Part shown: positions 55,578 to 64,000 of the stretch, one piece after another
Position numbering within the stretch: position 1 is the stretch's first letter
How the letters are laid out: every line of letters begins with the position of its first letter
Notes under the pieces: model-generated
Databases searched by the model: none
The model's input: the letters and a program-made list of their open reading frames with translations, nothing else
Told to the model about the DNA's origin: nothing
Assembly (NCBI RefSeq): GCF_030653755.1
Contig: NZ_JAURYU010000052.1
Span: 1-64,000 of the forward strand
Length of the DNA: 64,000 bases
Direction: 5' to 3'
Source: Methylotenera sp.
Lineage (GTDB): Bacteria; Pseudomonadota; Gammaproteobacteria; Burkholderiales; Methylophilaceae
Translations under genes and position numbers: made by a program

Positions 55578-56567
55578 TTAAACACCCCACCTGAGTGTGG
55601 CTGTGTGCACTGGGCTATCCCAATGCTGTTTAATTTCATCATCTAATAGGCATAACGTAATCGATGCGCCAGCCATGTCTAAGGCGGTGGTGTAGTTGCC
55701 GACTAATGAGCGCGTAATATTAATACCGTGATGATTGAGTAACTTTGCAGCGGTATTGTAAATAAGGTAAAGCTCCATTAATGGCGTAGCGCCAAAGCCG
55801 TTAATCAGTAATAATGCTTCGCTATTTTGTGCAGGTTTTAATGCATCCAGTATAGCGTTAACTACATCTTGAATAATGGCATCAGCTTCACGTATGGTTT
55901 CGCGTTTTCGGCCTGGTTCACCATGTATGCCCACGCCCATTTCAAGCTCGTTATCGTCAATGTCAAAAGTAGGGCGGCCAGCGGCGGGTACTGTGCAACT
56001 GGTTAAGGCAACGCCCATGCTTGCAGTGCGGCTGTTAACTTTGTCTCCTAGTGTTTTACAGGCTTGCAAAGTCGCACCAGTTTCGGCCAAACTACCTACA
56101 CATTTTTCCACAATGACCGTGCCTGCTACACCGCGCCGCCCTGTGGTGTACGTGCTGTTAATGACAGCGCAGTCGTCACTAGTGAGTACGGTGGCAGATT
56201 CAAATGGCAACATCTCAGCAGCCATTTCAAAGTTCATCACATCGCCAGCGTAATTTTTAACAATAAATAAAATACCTTTGTCGGCATGTGCAGCCTCTGC
56301 TGCTGCTAACATTTGGTCTGGGGTGGGTGATGTAAACACATGGCCTGGGCAGGCTGCATCCAGCATGCCGTAACCAATGTAGCCTGCGTGTAGTGGCTCG
56401 TGCCCAGAGCCGCCGCCAGAAATAATTGCTACTTTATTATTAGACTTTTGTTGGCGGGTTAAAAAGTTAGGGTCCAGATTAAGCTTAACTAAATCATGAT
56501 GTGCGGCAGCAAAGCCGCTAAGACTTTCAACTAAAACATCGTCAATTTTATTAATAAACTTTTTCAT
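55578..56567 (-). CDS. dhaK: Dihydroxyacetone kinase subunit DhaK
   Basis: The substrate-binding subunit of dihydroxyacetone kinase, 329 residues. GGGSGHEPLHAGYIG and MGVGIHGEPG are intact, the latter carrying the His that binds the ketose covalently. AAAGG lies before the ATG, 44 bp after dhaL on the same strand, so they form an operon. Its separate-subunit form resembles the PTS-dependent enzyme, which needs DhaM, yet no dhaM lies nearby. In a methylotroph it could salvage dihydroxyacetone formed from formaldehyde-linked metabolism (inference). Confidence 0.95.
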   Translation of the reverse strand: MKKFINKIDDVLVESLSGFAAAHHDLVKLNLDPNFLTRQQKSNNKVAIISGGGSGHEPLHAGYIGYGMLDAACPGHVFTSPTPDQMLAAAEAAHADKGILFIVKNYAGDVMNFEMAAEMLPFESATVLTSDDCAVINSTYTTGRRGVAGTVIVEKCVGSLAETGATLQACKTLGDKVNSRTASMGVALTSCTVPAAGRPTFDIDDNELEMGVGIHGEPGRKRETIREADAIIQDVVNAILDALKPAQNSEALLLINGFGATPLMELYLIYNTAAKLLNHHGINITRSLVGNYTTALDMAGASITLCLLDDEIKQHWDSPVHTATLRWGV

Positions 56568-56610
56568 TATCGGCCTTTTAATTTTGAGTCCATTTAGTCT
56601 TGAACAATAT

Positions 56611-57246
56611 TTAATCTTGAATCAATAGTCGTTGTTTGCAAACGGCTTCAATCATTAATTGGCAACTCTTTGCGCCTGGGTCGATATGCCCGATAGCGCG
56701 CTCGCCCAAGCTTGCTGCACGCCCTTTGGTTGCAATTAACGCCTTTGTAGATAACATACCTTGTTCAGCGGTGTGTATGAGTGATGCACAGATTTCTTTT
56801 GTATTTGTATGCGATGCAGTAAGTGTTAAAAATTGTTGTGCGACTGGAATAAGTACATCTAACATGGTTTTTTCACCTAAACCAGCTTTTCCGCGTTGTT
56901 GAATAGCTTTTACACCATCAGCAAATGCAGCAGCATAGCTAATAGCGCCATCATCAGCTTTTTCTTTAAGCGTTTTGCCCATACTCATAAAAAAACTCGC
57001 GAGGAGTGGGCCTGAAGCGCCGCCAATGGTACTGAGTAATTTCATGCCAATTTTATTTAGCGCTGCATCTGGCGTGAGTGATTCAAGTTCAGCACGCATT
57101 TCTACAATGGCACTCGCGCCACGTTTCATATTAATGTAATGATCACCGTCGCCAATGGCACGGTCTAGTGATTCCAATTCTGATTCATGGTCTAAAATGG
57201 CGTCGCGTATATACTCCGCAACATTTAATATAAATGATGTTTTCAT
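56611..57246 (-). CDS. dhaL: Dihydroxyacetone kinase subunit DhaL
   Basis: The nucleotide-binding subunit, about 211 residues from the ATG at 57246 (MKTSFILNVAEYIRD); the open frame begins at a GTG at 57255. Mg/ADP-binding residues are kept in LDRAIGDGDHYINMKRG, as are GGASGPLLASFFMSMG and KAGLGEKTMLDVLIP. It is first in the dhaL-dhaK operon and divergent, by about 70 bp, from a MoxY-like sensor kinase. Confidence 0.93.
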   Translation of the reverse strand: MKTSFILNVAEYIRDAILDHESELESLDRAIGDGDHYINMKRGASAIVEMRAELESLTPDAALNKIGMKLLSTIGGASGPLLASFFMSMGKTLKEKADDGAISYAAAFADGVKAIQQRGKAGLGEKTMLDVLIPVAQQFLTLTASHTNTKEICASLIHTAEQGMLSTKALIATKGRAASLGERAIGHIDPGAKSCQLMIEAVCKQRLLIQD

Positions 57247-57315
57247 GAATAACACTATATAGCGATTTGATTAAAGTTGTTAAACTCTACACATGTCATT
57301 AAGTGATTTCAACTC

Positions 57316-58728
57316 ATGAGCTTACGTTTTCGTTTAAATTTACTGATTACCTTATTATCAATGGCATTTATATTGGTAGTGGGGTCAATATTAGTGACAG
57401 ATACTCGCGTTTCGATTCGTGAACGGGTAGAGGCTGCCAGTCGCGTTACTGTGCAGTTGCTGGATACAGTGATTATTAGCTCGACATTAAATCCAGAAAT
57501 GGGCCCTACCCATGTTGTGTTGCAGGGGTTCTTGGCTTCTTTGGGTTATGTGCGTAGTAGTCATATTACGCTTTATGATTACCAAGGTTACGAGCTATAT
57601 AGCTCTCCAGAGTCAACTTTTAAATCTGACGTGAGCCCACCGCAATGGTTCGTTAAATTAGTGCAACCTAAAGTTGAAAGAGTTGAGCGCAGGATTCGCT
57701 ATGGCACTTTAGTGGTGGAGTCCAGTGCTGCTGGTTCTATCCGTGAGGCGTGGGCTGGGTTTAATCAGCTAATGTGGGTTGGATTGGGATTTTTTGTCAT
57801 ACTGAATACTTTGGTTTATATATTGTTAAGCCACTCCCTAAAACCTATTGGTAGAATTTTGGGCGCAATTAACCGCATTGAGCAGGGCGATTTAACAACG
57901 CGCTTGCCAACTTTTCCTTTGCCAGAGTTCGATACGATAGGCCACAGCCTTAATAGAATGGCAGAATCACTGACTGCTGAGCGTTTGTTGGAAGAAAATC
58001 GACAGCTCACACATTTGATTCAAAAGCATATAGAAGATGAACGCCGCAGCTTAGCACGTGAGCTTCACGATGAGCTTGGTCAGTACGTGACAGCAATTAA
58101 AACCTTTGCCGTTGGGATTGCGAATAAAGCGAAAGCAAATAGCACGGGTACAGGTATGACAGAAATTGCATCAAGTGCACAGGTGATTGTGTCTGCAGCA
58201 AATCAAATTTACGATGGTATGCATAATATCGTTCGCCAATTACGCCCAGGTTCGCTTGATAATTTGGGTCTGGCTGAAACATTGAAAGACTTGGTCAGCA
58301 GTTATCAGGTGCAACATCCAGCACTAAATATTCAGCTTTATTTGTCTGAAAACCTGCAATCAGGAAACTTGCAGAGCTTAGGTGAAACTATCAGCATCAA
58401 TTTGTATCGAATAGTGCAAGAGTCGCTGAATAACGCATTAAAATACGCACAGGCGACTTCAATAGAAATACGACTCATTAAAGTGTCTGATGGTGAGTTG
58501 CAATTGAGTATTAAAGATAATGGCATAGGCATGGATGTGGATGCTGTAGATCAAAGTCGGCATTTTGGATTGCTCGGTATGCGTGAGCGTGTCCAAGCCT
58601 TGCATGGTACTTTTGTCATAGAGTCTGCCCCTAGCCAAGGGACTTCAATTTTTATCAATGTTCCTGGAAATGAAGTACCTAGCATTGAAGTGCTTGGAAA
58701 TAACATATCTAGAAATATTGAGAATTAA
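57316..58728 (+). CDS. Membrane sensor kinase, MoxY/NarX-like
   Basis: A 470-residue kinase. Two membrane spans (about 8-28 and 150-172) flank a periplasmic sensor of the LapD/MoxY N-terminal type (VTDTRVSIRERVEAASRVTV then LLDTVIISSTL). HAMP follows (SHSLKPIGRI), then HisKA_3 with H251 (RRSLARELHDELGQ) and HATPase (IKDNGIGM, FGLLGMRERVQALHG). It is followed by a LuxR-type regulator after 38 bp. MoxY relatives control methanol oxidation in Paracoccus; a link here to C1 or C3 metabolism is inference, supported only by the adjacent dhaLK operon. Confidence 0.92.
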   Translation: MSLRFRLNLLITLLSMAFILVVGSILVTDTRVSIRERVEAASRVTVQLLDTVIISSTLNPEMGPTHVVLQGFLASLGYVRSSHITLYDYQGYELYSSPESTFKSDVSPPQWFVKLVQPKVERVERRIRYGTLVVESSAAGSIREAWAGFNQLMWVGLGFFVILNTLVYILLSHSLKPIGRILGAINRIEQGDLTTRLPTFPLPEFDTIGHSLNRMAESLTAERLLEENRQLTHLIQKHIEDERRSLARELHDELGQYVTAIKTFAVGIANKAKANSTGTGMTEIASSAQVIVSAANQIYDGMHNIVRQLRPGSLDNLGLAETLKDLVSSYQVQHPALNIQLYLSENLQSGNLQSLGETISINLYRIVQESLNNALKYAQATSIEIRLIKVSDGELQLSIKDNGIGMDVDAVDQSRHFGLLGMRERVQALHGTFVIESAPSQGTSIFINVPGNEVPSIEVLGNNISRNIEN

Positions 58729-58766
58729 TGTAATTTATGTGCCCAGCAACGGGAGAAAGTAAGTGA

Positions 58767-59405
58767 ATGAGCCAGATTAATGTGATGTTAGTAGATGATC
58801 ACGCGGTTGTTCGTATGGGATTCAAAATGTTACTTGAGTCCGATGCGGATATTAAAGTGATCGCAGAGGCTGAAAGTGGTGAACAAGCAATTCAGCGTTA
58901 CGTTGAGCATAAACCCAATATCGTTGTTATGGATATTACAATGCCAGGCATAGGTGGTTTAGAAGCGATAGAGCGTATTCTGGCAAAAGACAGCGCTGCG
59001 AAAATACTAGTATTATCCGCACATGAAGATTCTGTTCATCCTAAACGCGTGCTTAATGCGGGTGCAATGGGATACCTCACCAAACGTAGTGCAGCAGAAG
59101 AGTTGATTAAAGCAATCCGCACTGTTGCTGGTGGCAAAAAATACCTAGAAGCAAGCGTTGCACAGCAAATGGCAATCCAGCAGTTATCAGGAGATCAAAA
59201 CCCTGTAGATGTACTCTCACCACGTGAGTTTGAGGTGTTTATGGCATTGGCTAAAGGTAAAACGACCAATGAGATTGCAGAAACCCTATTTTTGAGCCCA
59301 CGCACAGTAGGGACACATTTGTACAATATTAAACAAAAACTGAATGCTAATAACTCTGCGGAAATTGCATTGATTGCAATGCGTAGTGGTTTGTTAGATG
59401 CTTAA
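58767..59405 (+). CDS. NarL/MoxX-like response regulator
   Basis: A 212-residue regulator. The receiver has D10/D11 and the phosphoacceptor D56 (VVMDITMPGIGG), and the LuxR helix-turn-helix reads LSPREFEVFMALAKGKTTNE then LFLSPRTVGTHLYNIKQKL. GGGAG lies ten bases before the ATG. It is the partner of the preceding kinase. The likely target is the divergent dhaLK operon or other C1 genes (inference). Confidence 0.94.
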   Translation: MSQINVMLVDDHAVVRMGFKMLLESDADIKVIAEAESGEQAIQRYVEHKPNIVVMDITMPGIGGLEAIERILAKDSAAKILVLSAHEDSVHPKRVLNAGAMGYLTKRSAAEELIKAIRTVAGGKKYLEASVAQQMAIQQLSGDQNPVDVLSPREFEVFMALAKGKTTNEIAETLFLSPRTVGTHLYNIKQKLNANNSAEIALIAMRSGLLDA

Positions 59406-59432
59406 GTATTCACTAAAAATGATCAGTAATAA

Positions 59433-59470
59433 TGACGTAAAGCGATAAACTGCTTTACGTCACTTTCTTG
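59433..59470 (+). terminator. Terminator-like hairpin after the response regulator
   Basis: TGACGTAAAGC (59433-59443) pairs with GCTTTACGTCA (59452-59462) around an 8-nt loop, followed by CTTTCTTG. It lies 28 bp after the stop codon. Confidence 0.65.
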
Positions 59471-59529
59471 AGCTTTACTTTTCTGAATCTAGTTTAATTC
59501 TACTTGGATTAATTCTAATCGGCTTAATG

Positions 59530-60393
59530 CTAACGTGCAGTACGGATGCTGATAATGCCACTCAGTATAATCAAACCAATCGCAATCCATGCATCTAAGC
59601 TTAAATGTTCCTGCCACCAAATCACACCAAATAAACTTGCCAGTAAAATAGTGACATAAGCAAGGCTAGCCACGACTAAGGTGTCTCCAGTGCGGTAAGC
59701 GCGTGTAAGGGCAAGTTGTGCAACCGTAGCAGATACCCCTAAACCTATCAGAATAGGCAAATCTTGCCATACCAGTGCGTGAAAGTGATCAAACAGCATC
59801 CATGCACCTACACAGACTGAAGAAACTAACGTAAAGTAAAATACAGTACGCCAATCAGGCTCGTTAGCCTGCCCAAGTTGTTTAACATGTACATAAGCTA
59901 ATGCCGCGCCAATTCCTGATAGTAGACCTAAAAAACCAGCCAACCATTGAGATTGATTGATAGTCGGCCTGAGTAATAAGCTCACTCCAATAAAGCCAAT
60001 CGCCAACGCAATGAGCAATATTTTCTTTGGTTTTTCATGCAAAAAGAAAGGCATGAATATCGCTAAAAATAAAGGGGATGTGTAATTGAGTGTGATAGCG
60101 GTCGCTAGTGGTAAATGTGCAATAGCGTAGAAAAATAAAATCAGTGCACTGAAACCAACACCAGCTCGCGACATTTGTTTGTACATGACTGGAGTAGCTA
60201 GCGGTAGTTTCTTGTAAAAAATGAACAAGCCGATAAACACTAGACCAAATAATGAACGATAAAATACCAGTTCCGCGCTACTAAACTTCTGGGCACCGAG
60301 TTTAACCAGTGCGCCCATGATGGCAAACCCCAGAGCGGCTACCAGCATCCATAGGCTACCCAAGTTGGGTAGGGCGTAGCAATTTTTTTTCAT
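59530..60393 (-). CDS. EamA/DMT-family permease
   Basis: About 287 residues from the ATG at 60393 (MKKNCYALPNLG); the open frame begins at a TTG at 60399. Ten hydrophobic spans in two EamA halves are visible (first with SLWMLVAALGFAIMGALVKL, second with QWLAGFLGLLSGIGAALAYV). The substrate (metabolite or amino acid export) cannot be told. It lies 40 bp downstream of the Rieske oxygenase gene on the same strand, so the two may form a unit. Confidence 0.92.
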   Translation of the reverse strand: MKKNCYALPNLGSLWMLVAALGFAIMGALVKLGAQKFSSAELVFYRSLFGLVFIGLFIFYKKLPLATPVMYKQMSRAGVGFSALILFFYAIAHLPLATAITLNYTSPLFLAIFMPFFLHEKPKKILLIALAIGFIGVSLLLRPTINQSQWLAGFLGLLSGIGAALAYVHVKQLGQANEPDWRTVFYFTLVSSVCVGAWMLFDHFHALVWQDLPILIGLGVSATVAQLALTRAYRTGDTLVVASLAYVTILLASLFGVIWWQEHLSLDAWIAIGLIILSGIISIRTAR

Positions 60394-60433
60394 GTGCAAT
60401 GATTCATGGATAAAGCATTAGTTTGCATGATGT

Positions 60434-61543
60434 TCAAACTAACGGAATATGCTCTTGCATTTGTTGGCGGTACCATTGATGAAAATGCTCCATTCCAGTT
60501 TCCATCGGGTGTTGGTATGGACCACGCTCATCAATGCCTTGTGCAAATAAGGCGTGGCGACCATCGTGCATGCGTTGGCAAATGTCATTGTCTTCTACCG
60601 CGGTTTCTTCGTAGGCCGCTTGTTGGGCAGCCACGTATTCGCGCTCAAATAAACCAATATCTTCAGGGTAGTAAAATTCAACCACATTGGTACATGCGTT
60701 TACACCACGCGGAATGATATGTGATACGACTAACACGTTTGGATACCATTCAATCATCAGAAAAGGATAGTACACCATCCAGATTGCGCCATATTTGGGT
60801 GTTTTATCTGCGTGGTATTTTGCTACCTGCGCTTGCCACGCTTGGTAAGTTGGTGAGCCAGCTTTATTAAGTGATTGTTTAAAGCCTACAGTTTGCACAC
60901 TGTAATTGTCAGCAAATTCCCAGTTGAGTTGTTCGCAGTTTACAAATTGATTGAGGCCAGGGTGAAATGGGCCAACGTGATAGTCTTCTAAATAGACTTC
61001 AATAAAGGTTTTCCAGTTGAAGTTATATTCTTCAACCGCCACACGGTCTAGCATGTAGCCTGTAAAATCAAAGTCTTGTTTGCACCCTAGGTTTGCAAGG
61101 TCTTTTGCGATATCTCGTTTTGTATCAAACAGTAAACCTTGCCAGTTTTGTAAAGTCTTTTTATCAAGATTCAGACAGGGGTTTTTCTCGAAATGTGGAG
61201 CACCTAACAACGTACCCTCTAGGTCGTAAGTCCAGCGGTGCAGTGGGCACACGATATTTTTTGTTTGTCCTCGGCCTTTAAGCATCAGTGCTTGGCGATG
61301 TCTGCACACATTACTGATGGCGTTTATGCCATCTTGTTGGTGTACCAAGCTTTTTGCTTGCCCCATCCAGTCTAATACGTGGTAATCGCCAACATTTGGA
61401 ACCATTAGCTCATGCCCGAGGTAATGCGGCGCATGGGCGAACAAATGCTTTTGTTCAATTGCATAAATGTTTTTATCCACATACCAGGAGACTGGAAGTT
61501 GCGGGCTTGTGTCTTGTTGGGAAACCAAAGTTAAAGATGCCAT
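60434..61543 (-). CDS. Rieske non-haem iron oxygenase, alpha subunit
   Basis: A 369-residue ring-hydroxylating-type oxygenase. The Rieske cluster ligands are C80/H82 (NVCRHRQ) and C99/H102 (IVCPLHRW), and the mononuclear iron site is EDYHVGPFHPGL with H189 and H194. The layout resembles choline monooxygenase and related single-component alpha subunits. No reductase or ferredoxin gene is adjacent, so electrons must come from elsewhere. The substrate is unknown. A permease gene follows. Confidence 0.92.
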   Translation of the reverse strand: MASLTLVSQQDTSPQLPVSWYVDKNIYAIEQKHLFAHAPHYLGHELMVPNVGDYHVLDWMGQAKSLVHQQDGINAISNVCRHRQALMLKGRGQTKNIVCPLHRWTYDLEGTLLGAPHFEKNPCLNLDKKTLQNWQGLLFDTKRDIAKDLANLGCKQDFDFTGYMLDRVAVEEYNFNWKTFIEVYLEDYHVGPFHPGLNQFVNCEQLNWEFADNYSVQTVGFKQSLNKAGSPTYQAWQAQVAKYHADKTPKYGAIWMVYYPFLMIEWYPNVLVVSHIIPRGVNACTNVVEFYYPEDIGLFEREYVAAQQAAYEETAVEDNDICQRMHDGRHALFAQGIDERGPYQHPMETGMEHFHQWYRQQMQEHIPLV

Positions 61544-61883
61544 ATGAAAATATGATTGGCAGTTAAAATTTAGGGATGGCGATTTTTGCCTAAATTGCTA
61601 TTTTTATCAAGTCATTATTATATAATTATCTCTAAGTTTTGTGCTGTAAAACTTGCCAATAGTGAGGTTTTCAGCTACTCTCGTGAGAGTTTCTTTACCC
61701 TCAATTAAAATATAATCATCATCGTTTTTTAATTAATAAACCTAAATATTAATAAACCAAAGATGTTGTCTCGATTCTTCATTCATGGATGAATTGCGGG
61801 ATTTTTATTTTTTGTAGGTTGCCTGCGATAAAGTTAACGTAGGATTTAGTCATGCTTAATCATTTGTATTTGAGTAAATAATA
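61544..61883. other. AT-rich upstream region of argD
   Basis: About 340 bp. It includes ACTCTC/GAGAGT arms (61677-61690), a direct repeat TTAATAAACC at 61733-61742 and 61749-61758, and the leader ORF 61852-61881 listed separately. There is no clear ARG-box that I can defend by eye. Confidence 0.55.
61852..61881 (+). CDS. Candidate 9-codon leader ORF before argD
   Basis: ATG at 61852 preceded by AGGA eight bases upstream; it encodes MLNHLYLSK and stops with TAA at 61879-61881. Two bases later argD begins (61884), in another frame and without its own Shine-Dalgarno. The arrangement suggests translational coupling of argD to the leader. It has no arginine codon, so classical arginine attenuation is not indicated. 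Confidence 0.4.
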   Translation: MLNHLYLSK

Positions 61884-63065
61884 ATGTCAGACCACTTAAT
61901 GAACACCTATATGCGTCAGCCAGTTACCTTTGTAAAAGGTGAGGGCGTTTGGCTGTGGGATAACCATAATGATCAATATCTTGATGCACTGGCAGGCGTA
62001 GCCGTTAATGGCTTAGGTCATGCGCATCCTAAGTTGGTGGATGCAATTGCCAAACAGGCCGCGAAGTTGATTCATGTTTCCAATATCTACAATATTGCAG
62101 AACAGTCTGCACTGGCAGATAAGTTGTGTGAAATATCTGGCATGGATAAAGTGTTTTTTTGCAACTCGGGCTGTGAGGCTAATGAGGCTGCGATTAAATT
62201 AGCACGTCTCTATGGGCACAATAAAGGCATCAATACCCCTGAAATTATTGTGATGGATCAGTCTTTTCATGGACGTACATTAGCGACACTTTCAGCGACA
62301 GGTAATCGTAAAGTGCAAGCTGGGTTTGATCCTTTAGTGAGTGGTTTTATACGCGTGCCATATGATGATGTAGAAGCGGTTAAACAAGTGGCGTTACATC
62401 ATCCTAATGTTGTTGCAATATTGGTCGAGCCAGTACAAGGTGAAGGTGGTATTAATATCCCTAAAGATGCGGGTGCTTATTTAGAGCAATTGCGTCAAAT
62501 ATGTGACGCCAATGGATGGTTGTTGATGTTGGATGAAGTGCAGACTGGCATCGCGCGAACAGGTACTTGGTTTGCTTTTCAGCATACCAGTATTAAACCT
62601 GACGTGATGAGTCTTGCTAAAGGTTTAGGTTCGGGTGTGCCGATTGGTGCTTGTGTTGCAAGTGGTAAGGCTGCCGACGTATTCACCTATGGTAAACATG
62701 GGTCAACCTTTGGCGGTAATCCTTTAGCAACAGCGGCGGGTTTAGCGACCTTAAATATTATAGAAGAAGAACACCTGCTCGAGAATGCTGAAAAGATTGG
62801 CAATTTGATTCGTGAAGGCTTTGCCGCAGAGTTAACAGGTGCTCAAGGGTTTGTTACCGTACGCAACGCTGGGTTGATGATTGGTATCGAGCTAGATCGA
62901 CCATGCGTTGAGTTAGTCAAAATGGCACTAGAAGCCAAATTGCTGATTAACGTGACCGCAGATAAAGTCGTGCGTTTGTTACCTCCGCTCGTGATGAGCG
63001 AAGCTGAAGCAAAAGAATTGGTGCAACGTTTATCTGCATTAATCAAAACATTTTTATCAAAATAA
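61884..63065 (+). CDS. argD: Acetylornithine aminotransferase
   Basis: A 393-residue class III PLP aminotransferase of arginine biosynthesis. The family blocks are CNSGCEANEAAIKLAR, FHGRTLATLSATG, LMLDEVQTGIARTG and the PLP-Lys segment MSLAKGLGSGVPIGA. It begins at the ATG at 61884, which lacks a ribosome-binding site and sits two bases after a leader ORF. argF follows after 57 bp, making the usual argD-argF order. Confidence 0.96.
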   Translation: MSDHLMNTYMRQPVTFVKGEGVWLWDNHNDQYLDALAGVAVNGLGHAHPKLVDAIAKQAAKLIHVSNIYNIAEQSALADKLCEISGMDKVFFCNSGCEANEAAIKLARLYGHNKGINTPEIIVMDQSFHGRTLATLSATGNRKVQAGFDPLVSGFIRVPYDDVEAVKQVALHHPNVVAILVEPVQGEGGINIPKDAGAYLEQLRQICDANGWLLMLDEVQTGIARTGTWFAFQHTSIKPDVMSLAKGLGSGVPIGACVASGKAADVFTYGKHGSTFGGNPLATAAGLATLNIIEEEHLLENAEKIGNLIREGFAAELTGAQGFVTVRNAGLMIGIELDRPCVELVKMALEAKLLINVTADKVVRLLPPLVMSEAEAKELVQRLSALIKTFLSK

Positions 63066-63122
63066 ATCATTTATAACATAACTAACTTGTAGTCAGTTTT
63101 AATAAAATTTGAACTACCAACT

Positions 63123-64000
63123 ATGATGGCAATAAAACATTTTTTACAATTTAACGATTTGAACAGTGACGAGCTTGAGTACGTCTTTGAGCGTACACGC
63201 TGGATCAAAAGCCAATTTAAAGATTATCAGCAATATTGGCCATTGCAAGATCGTACATTGGTGATGATTTTTGAAAAAGCCAGTACGCGTACACGCTTGT
63301 CATTTGAGGCGGGTATGCAGCAACTGGGTGGCTCTGCGATCTACTTAAATACTAGAGATTCTCAGTTAGGTCGCGGTGAGCCAGTAGAAGATGCTGCACA
63401 GGTGATTTCACGCATGAGTGATATTGTGATGATTCGTACTTTTGAGCAAGAAATCATCGAGCGCTTTGCAGCTAACTCACGTGTCCCTGTGATTAATGGC
63501 TTAACGAATGAATATCATCCATGCCAGATTCTCGCGGATATTTTTACATACATTGAACACCGCGGCTCGATTAAAGGCAAAACCGTCGCTTGGATTGGTG
63601 ATAGCAATAATATGTGTCATACCTGGTTACAGGCTGCTGAGTTATTAGACTTTAATGTACATGTTTCTACGCCGCCAGGTTATGAAGTTGAGCCTGAACG
63701 TGCCAATTTGTATGGGACTGATCACTTTGAGGTATTTGCTGACCCAATGGACGCTGCACGAGGTGCTGACTTAGTGACCACAGATGTTTGGACAAGCATG
63801 GGCTTTGAAGCAGAGAACGAAGAGCGCATGCGAGATTTTGCTGACTGGCAGGTTGATAGTGACATGATGCGTGTTGCCGCTAAAGATGCATTATTTATGC
63901 ATTGTTTGCCAGCACACCGCGGTGAAGAAGTTTCTGCAGATGTGATTGATGGTGTACAAAGTGTAGTGTGGGATGAAGCCGAGAACAGGCTACACACCCA
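63123..64000 (+). CDS. argF: Ornithine carbamoyltransferase, truncated by window edge
   Basis: Open from tandem ATGs at 63123/63126 to the right edge (about 292 residues of an expected 305-310). The carbamoyl-phosphate loop STRTR is at about 54-58, with HPCQILAD and the C-terminal MHCLPAHRGEEVS, all family hallmarks. It converts ornithine and carbamoyl phosphate to citrulline. It is downstream of argD by 57 bp. The 3' end lies outside the window; the frame is intact as far as seen. Confidence 0.96.
   Translation, partial: MMAIKHFLQFNDLNSDELEYVFERTRWIKSQFKDYQQYWPLQDRTLVMIFEKASTRTRLSFEAGMQQLGGSAIYLNTRDSQLGRGEPVEDAAQVISRMSDIVMIRTFEQEIIERFAANSRVPVINGLTNEYHPCQILADIFTYIEHRGSIKGKTVAWIGDSNNMCHTWLQAAELLDFNVHVSTPPGYEVEPERANLYGTDHFEVFADPMDAARGADLVTTDVWTSMGFEAENEERMRDFADWQVDSDMMRVAAKDALFMHCLPAHRGEEVSADVIDGVQSVVWDEAENRLHT

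Noticed and set aside
60406-60717. Plus-strand frame opposite the end of the Rieske oxygenase
   Set aside because: It overlaps the conserved oxygenase C-terminus on the other strand and lacks a ribosome-binding site.

Overview
The window reads as a chromosomal segment of a Gram-negative betaproteobacterium, most likely a methylotroph of the Methylophilaceae (Methylotenera/Methylophilus type). This is an inference from gene content and moderate-to-low GC, not from a database match. Pointers are the stand-alone dihydroxyacetone kinase subunits next to a MoxY/MoxX-like two-component pair, the PEP-CTERM protein, the betaproteobacterial Tad locus layout and the housekeeping set (mfd, tldD, yhdP, prfC, acs, glnE, argD, argF). 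I saw no tRNA, rRNA, CRISPR array, intact insertion sequence or prophage.

Layout. (1) 1-2.2 kb: end of a two-partner-secretion adhesin carrying a perfect 9-bp tandem repeat (Asp-Pro-Val), followed by its TpsB outer-membrane translocator. (2) 2.4-5.5 kb: a GGDEF-EAL protein and a small membrane protein, separated by a 0.5-kb non-coding region with a perfect 16-bp palindrome. (3) 5.5-15.8 kb, minus strand: mfd, tldD, a nitrilase-family amidase and yhdP, with a hairpin-rich repeat between tldD and the amidase. (4) 16-23 kb: ABC-F ATPase yheS, two unrecognised small genes, a CBS-PAS-GGDEF protein with a downstream XRE-PAS regulator, a bidirectional terminator and ychJ. (5) 23-29.7 kb: prfC, a CBS / universal stress protein / nitroreductase group, a PEP-CTERM protein and a FixL/FixJ-like pair. 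(6) 30-44.2 kb: a complete Tad (Flp pilus) locus, flp to tadD, with a non-canonical AAA+ ATPase inserted between the prepilin peptidase and cpaB. (7) 44.4-49.3 kb: a coupled DUF2934-like / PAS-like pair, an exported protein, a UDG-superfamily glycosylase, a small MITE-like element, a periplasmic-sensor diguanylate cyclase and a probable gene remnant. (8) 49.3-64 kb: acs, glnE, another diguanylate cyclase, dhaL-dhaK, the MoxYX-like pair, an EamA permease, a Rieske oxygenase, and argD-argF, argF running off the right edge.

How it works together. The accessory theme is surface attachment and its control: a TPS adhesin, a full Tad pilus and an extracellular PEP-CTERM protein, surrounded by four c-di-GMP enzymes (one GGDEF-EAL, three GGDEF only) and three sensor/regulator pairs. 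The least explained parts are the AAA+ ATPase in the Tad operon, the DUF2934/PAS pair, dhaKL lacking a local phosphoryl donor beside a periplasmic-sensor kinase, and a 9-codon leader ORF ending two bases before argD, which has no clear ribosome-binding site of its own. I found no wholly new system that I can defend; these are the best leads.

Several open frames begin with TTG or GTG upstream of a better ATG, and I moved those starts where an ATG with suitable spacing exists (stated per gene).
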